Shown here one piece after another: positions 6,664-13,143 of a stretch of DNA of 22,172 bases. The position numbers were made by a program, and so were the translations under genes. Source of the DNA: Deltaproteobacteria bacterium (GTDB lineage: Bacteria > Desulfobacterota > Syntrophia > Syntrophales > Smithellaceae); contig SBEK01000049.1 in assembly GCA_009668925.1 (NCBI GenBank), positions 1-22,172 on the forward strand, read 5' to 3'. Each line of letters begins with the position of its first letter. Position 1 is the stretch's first letter. The notes beneath the pieces were generated by a model. It was not told where the DNA came from, did not search any database, and was given only the letters and a program-made list of their open reading frames with translations.

Positions 6664-7770
6664 TTACTTTTTACCGGCGTCCCCCTTCATTTTGGCTGCC
6701 GCCTGCTTTTGAATTAACTCCCGGAAGCTCTTGGGGGGCTCGACAAAGTCGGCGCGCGATGCCAGCGTCAGGGCGTCCGTGGGGCAGTGGTAAACGCAGA
6801 CACCGCAGCCGATGCAGCGGTCCAGGTTTATTTTCGCCGCGCCATCCTCTATCGTGACGGCGTCCATCTGACATCGATCGACGCATTCTTCGCAACCGGT
6901 GCAGGTCTCCGCATCAACGATCGCTTCGAAATTGCTGGAGACGCTCCGGACGGGATCGCCGAAGCGGTACACTCCCTGCAGGATTCCGCAGCAGCAGGTG
7001 CAGCAGTTGCAGATAAAATCGATGCGCTCCTGTGTATTGCTGGAGGTGTGGATCAATCCGGCGTCCGCACTCTTCTTCAAAATTTCCAGAGCTTCCTTTT
7101 TGGTGATCTCGCGGCCGAATCCGCGTTCCTTGACGAACTGGGCGAAAGGACCCAACTGCAGACAGACTTCATCGGGATATTGGCAGCCCCTGTCCAGGAG
7201 CCGTTTTTCATGCCGGCAATAGCAGATGGAAACCGTGATGGGTGAGTTTTCTTCAATGTAACGACTTGCGACTTCGAAGGGAAAGACGTTGGTCGTCGGC
7301 GTCAGCGTCTTTTCGATGGGAATCACGCGCGCCATGTGGATCGCCGACTCTTCGGCAAAAGGTGATTTGGCGTCTTTTTCGGGAATGCTCGCATGAAAAT
7401 AGGCATCGAAGAGCCGGGCCAGTTCCTTTGCGCGTTCGGTGACTTCACCTTTCATGAATTGCAGTTCGAAAATGCCGGGGACGAGTTGAATCAGCTTGTA
7501 CCATTGCGCCCCGTCGCGCGTGCTCGAATAGATCAGGCCTTTATCGGCCATCTCGTTTAGCATGCCGGCGACATGAGGCGCATCCAGACCCAGCCGCGAG
7601 GCGAGTTTATCCGGAGACTCCGGAGCCATCGGTGAGAGATTAACGGCCAGGTTCGCCTCCTCTCGCGTAAAGAGCGACTTGAGTAGAGCTTCCAATTCCG
7701 GACTTCGGCGGCTGCCGTATCCGATCAGATTAAAAATATCAGCCAGCCGATCATACAATTCATCTGCCAT
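6664..7770 (-). CDS. Winged-helix/4Fe-4S dicluster protein (paralogue 3)
   Basis: This 368-residue protein is the first gene of the minus-strand operon (this gene, paralogue 2, MutS-like ATPase). Residues about 34-103 form the winged-helix-like part, ending LVPGIFELQF. The middle region has C183, C185 (in CYCRHEKRLLD, a motif shared with paralogue 2 as CFCRHEAKLLD), C196 and C203, then a dense cluster CNCCTCCC (254-261). Two ferredoxin motifs follow: C290/293/296/300 and C319/322/325/329. The ATG at 7770 is preferred because AAAGGA lies about seven bases before it. An in-frame TTG at 7776 would add two residues. The upstream DNA has TATTAT as a possible -10, with no clear -35. It is presumably cytoplasmic, as no signal peptide or membrane segment is visible. 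Confidence 0.85.
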   Translation of the reverse strand: MADELYDRLADIFNLIGYGSRRSPELEALLKSLFTREEANLAVNLSPMAPESPDKLASRLGLDAPHVAGMLNEMADKGLIYSSTRDGAQWYKLIQLVPGIFELQFMKGEVTERAKELARLFDAYFHASIPEKDAKSPFAEESAIHMARVIPIEKTLTPTTNVFPFEVASRYIEENSPITVSICYCRHEKRLLDRGCQYPDEVCLQLGPFAQFVKERGFGREITKKEALEILKKSADAGLIHTSSNTQERIDFICNCCTCCCGILQGVYRFGDPVRSVSSNFEAIVDAETCTGCEECVDRCQMDAVTIEDGAAKINLDRCIGCGVCVYHCPTDALTLASRADFVEPPKSFRELIQKQAAAKMKGDAGKK

Positions 7771-8211
7771 GGGCAATCCTTTCTTCCGTTGTTAACGGTC
7801 GCATAATAGTATTCATGACTGAACCCATGTTATCTTCAGTCTTGATTCATGGGAGAAACAAAGCCCGCCATTGCGAATCGGGCAGTGAACGCGGCTCTTA
7901 ATAATTCGTCTTTCCGTCACTGCGGGTTCACGGCAGTGAACTTGCAATCCGACTCTCCGTCTGTCATTGTGAAGTGCCGCTCTGGCGCTGTGGCAACCCG
8001 ACAGAGTCGTTGCGAGCCGATTCTTAATCGGCGTGGCAATCTCACCAGTAGCCGAATCCTTGAGATTGCCACCCCGGCCTTCACCGGGACAGGCTGTGCC
8101 CAAGGGCCTCCGCGCAATGACAAATGCGGCTTTTACCCTACACGGCACGTACCACCCGCAGGTGGCGAGTGTTGATTAAAGCATGTAAGTGTCCATTACA
8201 GATTCCCTGCT
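7771..8211. other. Intergenic region of 441 bases
   Basis: This stretch separates the Fe-S/MutS operon from the molybdopterin oxidoreductase gene. It contains the upstream region of paralogue 3, a short direct repeat CAGTGAAC (near 7891 and 7934) and the palindromic repeat at 7963-8121. The open frames on both strands are created by the palindrome and look non-coding. Confidence 0.5.
7963..8121. repeat. Long palindromic intergenic repeat
   Basis: The outer arms GTCATTG (7963-7969) and CAATGAC (8115-8121) enclose an inner perfect 12-bp inverted repeat, GTGGCAATCTCA (8033-8044) with TGAGATTGCCAC (8061-8072). The core words resemble dispersed palindromic repeats known in many proteobacterial genomes (sequences of the type CATTGCGAG...GGCAATCTC), but this is from memory and no search was run. 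A second degenerate arm, GTCGTTGCGAGCC (8006-8018), suggests a composite or nested element. It lies downstream of the oxidoreductase stop and could act as an mRNA-stabilising structure. Confidence 0.6.
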
Positions 8212-10446
8212 CTATACCGCCTCCACGCGACACGGAACATACCGGTGGATCGGCGTGCCGAACTGATCGCGGTGCGTATTTTTGGTGAGGCGGTTCACAT
8301 TGGCGCCGTATTTGACGCCGTTGTAAACCAGGCCGAAGCCGTGCGGAATCGTCACATGGCCGGGCCGGGCCGTTTCCGTGATTTCCAATTCGATTTCTTC
8401 GCTGCCCGCTTCCGTGGTGATTTTGACCTGCTGGCCGTCCTTCAGATTCAGGGCGGCTGCGTTGGCGGGATGCATGGCCAGCGTGCAGGCGCGTTTGCCT
8501 TCATTCCAGGACGGATCGCGCATCAGGGTATTGGCGTTCATCGAGGTATGCCGTCCCGCCATGAGGATAAGCGGAAATTCGGGAGGCATGGCCAGCGCCG
8601 CTTCCTCTCTTGGCGCGTCAACGCTTTGCAGTTCATCAAGCAGTTCCGGGATGTGCAGATTGATCCTGCCGTCCGCGGTCTTGACTTCATCAAAATCCTT
8701 TTCCGGATCGAGCTTTCCCACCCAGATGCCTTCCGGATGATCGATAATCTTCTGGAAAATTTCCTCTCCGAGCGCCGGCCCCGGTTGATAGCCGGCCCGC
8801 TCGGCATTTTCATGGAAGGATTGGGGAGTGGTCTGCAGCATGCCCCACAGCGCGGCCAGGTGAACCGAACCCAGGGCTTTGCCCAGCGTCTTGCCCAGAA
8901 TAAAAGGCATGGCTCTGAGGGCTTTGGGTTCCGTCATGGCGTACTCCATCAGCGCTTTGGCAAAGACCGCATGGCTTTCATAGGCTGCCTGGTAAAGACT
9001 TTCCGGAATCGGCGGAATCAGTCCCAAAGCGTCGGCGAGCCGCAGATCGATTTCGCCCTGTTCGAGCTGCTCCCCGTCCGGAACGATAATCGGCCGGCGC
9101 ATCTGGAAGAAGATGCCGGGGTAGGTCATCGGGAAGAAAGTTCCGTCCCAGGATTCGTAGCCGGTGCGCGACGGCAGAACGTAATGGGAAAGAGCGGCCG
9201 TTTCCGTCATGGTCAGTTCCGCCGTGACCAGCAGATCCAGTTTCTGGAAGGCTTTTTCATAGGCGGTGGTGTCCGCATAAGAGCGCAGCGGATTCAAACC
9301 GCTCACGAAAACAGCCCTGAGCCGCTCGGGATGATCGGACAGAATTTCCTCCGGCATGACGTTGGGCGGGAAGATGCCGCACACCGGGAAGGAATTTGTG
9401 GTCATGGTACGCCAGACTTTGGGGTCCCGCTCATCCGAATGCGATCCGATGGGCATCATGTGTCCCGGAATGATATTGCCGCCCGGAACGCAAAGCCTTC
9501 CGCAGATCGTCTGCAGGATGACGATGAGATACGAATTGAGCCCGCTGTGGCGCCCCATAAAGATCCCGAGATCGTAGCGCAGAGAGGATTTGCGCGTGGC
9601 ATATTGCTTCGCGACTTCGCGGACCTGATCGAAATCAAGTTCGCAGAGTTTCAGGGCGGCGCGGACATCGAAATTTTCGAAGTAGGATTTTACCTGCCCG
9701 AAGCCCGATGTGTGATTCTCCAGGTAGGCCTTATTGTCCCAGCCCTCCTGAAGAATAATCGAGATCATGGCTTTGAGGAGCAGGGCGTCCGTGCCGGGAC
9801 GGATCTGCAAGTGAATGTCGGCCAGTTTGGCGGTTTCCGACACGCGCGGATCAACCACGATCAGCATTTTGTCCTTATCTTTGGACAGCCGCTGGAGCTG
9901 GCGCGGCGCCTGGGGAATCTGATGGCTCTGCATGCCGTTCCAGCCGAATATCAAGAGAACATCCGTATTGTTCGTGTCGGGTCCGTCGTGCAGGTATTGC
10001 TTGCCGTGCGTCCGTCCGCAGACCCAGAACGCTCCGGCAAATTCCTGAGCCAGTGCGCTGTATTGATATTGAGACCCGAGGCCCCGCATCAGGCGCGCGC
10101 CGAAGGCCGCCTCAAAATGGCAGCCCTGTCCGCCGCCGCCCATATAGGCAAAGGAGCGCGGGCCGTGCTCACCAATAATACTCTTCAGTTTGGCGGCGAT
10201 TTCATCGATGGCCTGATCCCAGGAAATTCTTTCGAATTTATCTCCGACCTTTTTCAGGGGATATGTAAGCCGGTCGGCATTGTGCTGGTGATGCGCGACG
10301 TTCAACCCCTTGCGGCAGATGTAGCCCTCGCTTTTGGCGTTTGATTTGTCCGCTTTCACTTTGACGATGCGGTTATTCTCCACTTCGATTTCCAGGCCGC
10401 AATTTTGCGCGCAGAGAACACAGCCGGTTTTATGAATCGTTCCCAT
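8212..10446 (-). CDS. Molybdopterin (DMSO reductase family) oxidoreductase
   Basis: This 744-residue catalytic subunit binds a bis-pterin Mo or W cofactor and one 4Fe-4S cluster (C9, C12, C16, C44 in CVLCAQNC...YICRKG). The later signatures ISWDQAIDEIA (74-84), the molybdopterin segments DVLLIFGWNG and VVDPR, and the C-terminal MDBD-type region (MAGRHTSMNANTLMRDP, then LHP-like AMHPANAAAL) are all present. No twin-arginine signal is seen, so it is likely cytoplasmic. The start at 10446 follows AAGGAG; an ATG 24 bases upstream has no such site. At the usual metal-ligand position the sequence reads SALAQEFAG, apparently without Cys, Sec or Ser, and with Glu135 nearest in alignment. No small or membrane subunit is adjacent. 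The substrate is unknown: formate, polysulfide, acetylene and other chemistry all occur in the family. It is co-oriented with the marR gene 51 bases upstream. Confidence 0.88.
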   Translation of the reverse strand: MGTIHKTGCVLCAQNCGLEIEVENNRIVKVKADKSNAKSEGYICRKGLNVAHHQHNADRLTYPLKKVGDKFERISWDQAIDEIAAKLKSIIGEHGPRSFAYMGGGGQGCHFEAAFGARLMRGLGSQYQYSALAQEFAGAFWVCGRTHGKQYLHDGPDTNNTDVLLIFGWNGMQSHQIPQAPRQLQRLSKDKDKMLIVVDPRVSETAKLADIHLQIRPGTDALLLKAMISIILQEGWDNKAYLENHTSGFGQVKSYFENFDVRAALKLCELDFDQVREVAKQYATRKSSLRYDLGIFMGRHSGLNSYLIVILQTICGRLCVPGGNIIPGHMMPIGSHSDERDPKVWRTMTTNSFPVCGIFPPNVMPEEILSDHPERLRAVFVSGLNPLRSYADTTAYEKAFQKLDLLVTAELTMTETAALSHYVLPSRTGYESWDGTFFPMTYPGIFFQMRRPIIVPDGEQLEQGEIDLRLADALGLIPPIPESLYQAAYESHAVFAKALMEYAMTEPKALRAMPFILGKTLGKALGSVHLAALWGMLQTTPQSFHENAERAGYQPGPALGEEIFQKIIDHPEGIWVGKLDPEKDFDEVKTADGRINLHIPELLDELQSVDAPREEAALAMPPEFPLILMAGRHTSMNANTLMRDPSWNEGKRACTLAMHPANAAALNLKDGQQVKITTEAGSEEIELEITETARPGHVTIPHGFGLVYNGVKYGANVNRLTKNTHRDQFGTPIHRYVPCRVEAV

Positions 10447-10497
10447 CGTTCGCTCCTTTTCTCCGGCCACTCCCGCCGGATGCCTTGGTGTGCGTTC

Positions 10498-10923
10498 CTA
10501 GCCGCGCGGGGCGGAAAGACGCAGGGTTTGGATAATGCCGTGCAGATCACGCCTTTGTTCTTCGGTTAAAACGTTTAGAAACTCGGTATTGGCCGCGGCG
10601 ATGACCCGGGTCGCTTCTCCGGCCAGAGCCTTGCCTTTTTTCGTCAGATGGATGCTGATGGAGCGGCGGTCTTCGGGATTGCCTTTGCGTTCGATAAATC
10701 CCGCGGCCTCCAGACGGTCCAAGATGCCCGTGAGGGTCGCGCTGTCCAGTTCCGCCCGTTTACCCAGTTCAGAAGACGAGATCTGATCTTCCTCGTCGAG
10801 AAAACCCAGGATCATGGCCTGGACGGCGGTGAGGTTAAGTTCGGAAACCTTCTGCGAAAGAAAGCGGCTGGAGAGTTGATAGGTCTTGGCAAACTGAAAA
10901 AAGATACAATTTGTTTCCTGCAT
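10498..10923 (-). CDS. MarR-family transcriptional regulator
   Basis: This 141-residue protein is a typical MarR dimer with a winged helix. The recognition part is SSSELGKRAELDSATLTGIL (about 49-68). The wing shows ERKGNPEDRRS, with the usual DRR, and flanking helices supply the dimer interface. MarR proteins normally repress their own promoter and neighbouring genes until a small aromatic or other ligand, or thiol oxidation, releases them. Here the gene lies immediately upstream of the molybdopterin oxidoreductase in the same direction, so that enzyme is the probable target. A near-consensus promoter (10966-10994) and a duplicated CTTGTATGC element (10941-10964) lie just upstream. The ribosome binding site is weak (AAGGATG about 13 bases away). 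The ligand cannot be predicted. Confidence 0.92.
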   Translation of the reverse strand: MQETNCIFFQFAKTYQLSSRFLSQKVSELNLTAVQAMILGFLDEEDQISSSELGKRAELDSATLTGILDRLEAAGFIERKGNPEDRRSISIHLTKKGKALAGEATRVIAAANTEFLNVLTEEQRRDLHGIIQTLRLSAPRG

Positions 10924-10940
10924 AAAAATAGCGAAGCATC

Positions 10941-10964
10941 CTTGTATGCAATTTACTTGTATGC
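10941..10964 (-). promoter_or_regulatory. Candidate MarR operator (duplicated 9-mer)
   Basis: CTTGTATGC occurs twice (10941-10949 and 10956-10964), 15 bases apart start to start, between the -10 box and the marR start codon. Each copy is part of an imperfect palindrome of the TTG-N4-CAA type (TTGTATGCAA and TTGTATGCGA). The position over the start site suits autorepression by the adjacent MarR. This is an inference. Confidence 0.45.
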
Positions 10965-10965
10965 G

Positions 10966-10994
10966 AGTATATTGGGCCGCGTCATCCTTGTCAA
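10966..10994 (-). promoter_or_regulatory. Promoter of the marR-oxidoreductase operon
   Basis: On the minus strand, TTGACA (10989-10994), a 17-base spacer and TATACT (10966-10971) form a near-consensus sigma70 promoter. The start would fall near 10959, about 36 bases before the marR start codon. Confidence 0.75.
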
Positions 10995-11283
10995 GTTCTT
11001 TTCAAGGGGCAGTCGGGCAAAGGTTTCCTGGATTCCGGATTACTGAAAGGTACGCCTCAAGTCCCAAAGGACATCATTTGCCGTATTGAGCTGGCGAATT
11101 AATCAACGCTTAGAAAGCGGGTCTGGGGGTTGAGAGGTGCCCGAAACGCAGGTGAGTTTTGCACAAAACCAATCCGGCGATGAAATGCGCACAATTTACC
11201 ATCGGCTCTGTTTGAGATGCGCTATAGAACCATCACTTTCAGTCTGATGTTTGTCTTCTGGTCGGTTTAAAGATTCCGGCCCA

Positions 11284-11355
11284 TTACCCGGCACATCTGA
11301 AGAAGGATGCGACAAGGACCGTCAACAACGTTGCACATAAAATGATTCTGATCAT
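11284..11355 (-). CDS. Small hydrophobic peptide, copy 1 (23 aa)
   Basis: This is a 23-codon open frame that begins MIRIILCATLL, continues with a hydrophobic run and ends FFRCAG. It would form one short membrane-spanning helix, with a basic residue at position 3 and an Arg-Cys pair near the end. It has AAGGAG seven bases before its ATG and a near-consensus promoter upstream (11392-11420). The second tandem unit encodes a clear homologue at 11887-11961. The shared pattern is MI(R/K)IILxAT, hydrophobic core, FRC, G, with several synonymous codon changes between copies (ATC/ATT, TTA/TTG, GCA/GCG, TGT/TGC). That pattern suggests selection on the peptide. Its function is unknown. Size and duplication resemble type I toxins such as Ibs or Ldr, or another regulatory membrane peptide, but no known family was recognised. 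Confidence 0.6.
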   Translation of the reverse strand: MIRIILCATLLTVLVASFFRCAG

Positions 11356-11391
11356 AAATCTGCTCCTTGTGGATAGGTTTTGGTGGCTCTC

Positions 11392-11420
11392 AATGTAGCA
11401 AGAGTCATAAGGCATGTCAA
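11392..11420 (-). promoter_or_regulatory. Promoter of small peptide gene, copy 1
   Basis: On the minus strand, TTGACA (11415-11420), 17 bases and TACATT (11392-11397) match a sigma70 promoter. The start near 11385 would leave about 30 bases of leader before the peptide ATG at 11355. Confidence 0.65.
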
Positions 11421-11886
11421 GGCGCACGGGGATGCCGGCGGTTCCCTTGCTGTAATCGCGCTTATTGGGAAGGGATCTCCCGGCTCGATTTTGCCGAACG
11501 TTTTATTGACCCCAAGATCAAAGAAATGCCGCTTATTCATGGCCCAGGGCAAGCCCCATTTTTAGGCCGATACGATCCGTTATCCTCATCAACTTCTTTT
11601 CAAGGGGCAGTCGGTCAACGGTTTCCCGGATTCCGGATCACTAAAAGGTACGCTGCAAGTCTGCAAGGAATCTTTTGCCGTATTGAATTGCCGAATTAAT
11701 CAATGATGATAAAGCGGGTGTGCGGCGTTTTGCGATGCGCGAAAAGCATATGAGTTTCACGCCGAAAGAATCCGGCGATGAAAAGCGCATAACTCAACAT
11801 TGGCCCTGCGCCATATTCGAGGCAGAGCCTGTAACGTGTTGAGGGGGTATTTGTTTACCGTGCCGTCGTCGTGATCGCGCGAGCGA

Positions 11887-11961
11887 TTACCCGGGGATGC
11901 ATCTGAAAACTGCAATTGCCAGGGCCGCCATCATCGTCGCGTGCAAAATGATTTTAATCAT
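11887..11961 (-). CDS. Small hydrophobic peptide, copy 2 (24 aa)
   Basis: This 24-codon open frame begins MIKIILHATMM, continues AALAIAV and ends FRCIPG. It is homologous to the copy at 11284-11355, with one added codon near the end. GGGAG lies seven bases before the ATG, and a TTGACA-based promoter is present upstream. The charge at position 3 (Lys for Arg), the FRC motif and the terminal Gly are kept, while the hydrophobic core has changed among Ala, Leu, Val, Ile and Met. That behaviour suits a membrane helix. No other gene follows for more than 500 bases on this strand, so a leader peptide for attenuation is unlikely. Function is unknown. Confidence 0.6.
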   Translation of the reverse strand: MIKIILHATMMAALAIAVFRCIPG

Positions 11962-12017
11962 AGAACCACTCCCTTGTTTATTTTGGGTAAGAATATCTGG
12001 CTGTGTTCGTGAAGCGC

Positions 12018-12047
12018 AGCGTAACAAAGACCGGCTGAACCTGTCAA
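12018..12047 (-). promoter_or_regulatory. Promoter of small peptide gene, copy 2
   Basis: On the minus strand, TTGACA (12042-12047), 18 bases and TACGCT (12018-12023) occupy the same relative place as the promoter of copy 1 (TTGACA-17-TACATT). The -10 box is weaker than in copy 1. The leader would be about 50 bases, longer than in copy 1. Confidence 0.5.
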
Positions 12048-12169
12048 GATGAAATGTCGGCGGATCGGCGGTTATCAGGAGGTATGTCGAAAAACGGGCA
12101 ATACGGGGCAGGGATTTCTGAACCGGAAAAAAACAGGAAAAGGCGGCGTCCCGAGAAAGGCAAATGAAA

Positions 12170-12198
12170 GAGGGACAGGACGTGTCCGCCTGTCCCTC
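12170..12198 (-). terminator. Terminator of the pfkB-CoA-transferase operon
   Basis: GAGGGACAGG (12170-12179) and CCTGTCCCTC (12189-12198) form a perfect 10-bp stem. Read on the minus strand it is followed by TTTCATTTGCC. It lies about 130 bases beyond the CoA-transferase beta stop codon. A second imperfect stem (TGCGCAGATCCG at 12262-12273 with CGGATGCGCA at 12294-12303) lies between them. Confidence 0.6.
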
Positions 12199-12330
12199 TC
12201 GGGCGTGTATTCCGATCGGCATAGCCGGCAGAGCTCTTCCGGTCGTTGGCTCCCGGCTGCATGCGCAGATCCGCGCCTCCGGGCTCCGTCTTCCGGATGC
12301 GCAGAAGGGGTCCAGAGCGCGGGACTTCCC

Positions 12331-13143
12331 TTATGGTTTCATTTTCCTCATCATATTCGCCACAGTCAGTTCCAGAGCGAGTTCCCGGCCGATCGCCATG
12401 TTGGGGGCGAAATTGCGGATGAAATCAATTTCTTCGTCCGTCGGGTGCGGCGTCTCGGACAGGTCGTCGGCTATTTTCAGGTCCCAGGGCACTCCTTTTT
12501 TGATGTCTTCCACCTTCGCCTTCGGATGAATCTGCGCCAGATAGATTTCCTTGGTGACGGGATCGAACCGGAAAACGCCTTTGGTGGTGAGCACCATGGA
12601 CGGGCCCGATCCCTTCGGGAAGAGGCCTGATTTTTCGCGGCTGTCGCCGCCCCGGAGATAGCCGGGCGACGTCACATAGTCGAGCGTGTTGACGAAATTG
12701 CCTCCCAGCATGGTGAAGACGGTGCGTTTGGCGTACGACAGGAAGTCAGCCGCGCCGCCGGAGCCCGGAAGCCTCAGCGTCGGCTTGTAGTAGTCGCCGA
12801 CGACGGTCGTGTTGACGTTGCCGAACTTGTCGATTTGTCCCACGCCGAGGAAGCACACATCGACAAAACCGCGGTATGTCATCGTGAAAGCCGAGTACAG
12901 ATCCGTCGCGTAGGAGAAGCCGCGGCAGGCATGCGCATCCGCAATGTGGTTCAGGGGGAGAAGCGGTTTGAAGTCGATAATGCCCGATTCCATCATGAGC
13001 GTCGCGTGCGGCGCGTAAAGAGCTTTGGCCAGTGCGCCCGCCGTAGTCGGCAGACCCACGCCGAGAACGACGTTTTCATAATCGTGGATTTCCTTGGCGA
13101 CGGCGATGATCAGCAGTTCCTGAAGGGTATAGGGTTTAGTCAT
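12331..13143 (-). CDS. Glutaconate-type CoA-transferase, beta subunit
   Basis: This 270-residue protein is the beta subunit of a family I CoA-transferase of the glutaconate (Gct) type. It keeps the sequence LGVGLPTTAG (27-36), then MESGIID with Glu52 at the place of the catalytic glutamate that forms the CoA thioester in characterised glutaconate CoA-transferase. It also has the VGQIDKFGNVNTT stretch. The glutamate argues for a true transferase rather than an IpdB-like ring-opening hydrolase, which lacks it. The start is the ATG at 13143, preceded by AGAGGAAA. It overlaps the stop codon of the alpha gene by eight bases, a sign of translational coupling. Donor and acceptor acids are not predictable. 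The family moves CoA between short dicarboxylic or other acyl groups in anaerobic acid breakdown. Confidence 0.87.
   Translation of the reverse strand: MTKPYTLQELLIIAVAKEIHDYENVVLGVGLPTTAGALAKALYAPHATLMMESGIIDFKPLLPLNHIADAHACRGFSYATDLYSAFTMTYRGFVDVCFLGVGQIDKFGNVNTTVVGDYYKPTLRLPGSGGAADFLSYAKRTVFTMLGGNFVNTLDYVTSPGYLRGGDSREKSGLFPKGSGPSMVLTTKGVFRFDPVTKEIYLAQIHPKAKVEDIKKGVPWDLKIADDLSETPHPTDEEIDFIRNFAPNMAIGRELALELTVANMMRKMKP

Larger units (their letters stand above)
10987..11420 (-). repeat. Tandem unit 1 of a diverged duplication
   Basis: This unit aligns with 11583-12047 over most of its length. Shared blocks in plus-strand order are: TTCTTTTCAAGGGGCAGTCG, GATTCCGGAT, GCCGTATTGA, GCGAATTAATCAA (CCGAATTAATCAA in unit 2), AATCCGGCGATGAAA, the stop-side end of the small peptide gene, and the peptide gene with its promoter. 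Read on the minus strand, each unit is promoter, ribosome binding site, short ORF and then about 300 bases of conserved downstream DNA. The 1.4-kb region between marR and gctB (10924-12330) holds nothing else I can support as a gene. Confidence 0.75.
11583..12047 (-). repeat. Tandem unit 2 of a diverged duplication
   Basis: This is the second copy of the unit at 10987-11420, in the same orientation, separated from it by about 160 bases. The best-conserved part is the first 115 or so bases on the plus strand (the distal end of the minus-strand transcript). The middle has drifted considerably, and the peptide ORF and its -35 box are recognisable again at 11887-12047. There are no inverted ends or transposase gene, so this looks like a duplicated locus rather than an insertion sequence. 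Confidence 0.75.

Noticed and set aside
8245..10344. 699-codon open frame on the plus strand
   Set aside because: It is the antisense shadow of the well-supported molybdopterin oxidoreductase gene and has no recognisable domain.
11367..11699. 110-codon plus-strand frame across the two tandem units
   Set aside because: No family resemblance or good ribosome binding site. Its C-terminal part is in the conserved block, but the matching frame in unit 1 is broken by an indel.
12049..12630. 193-codon plus-strand frame
   Set aside because: It passes through the operon terminator and runs antisense to the CoA-transferase beta gene.
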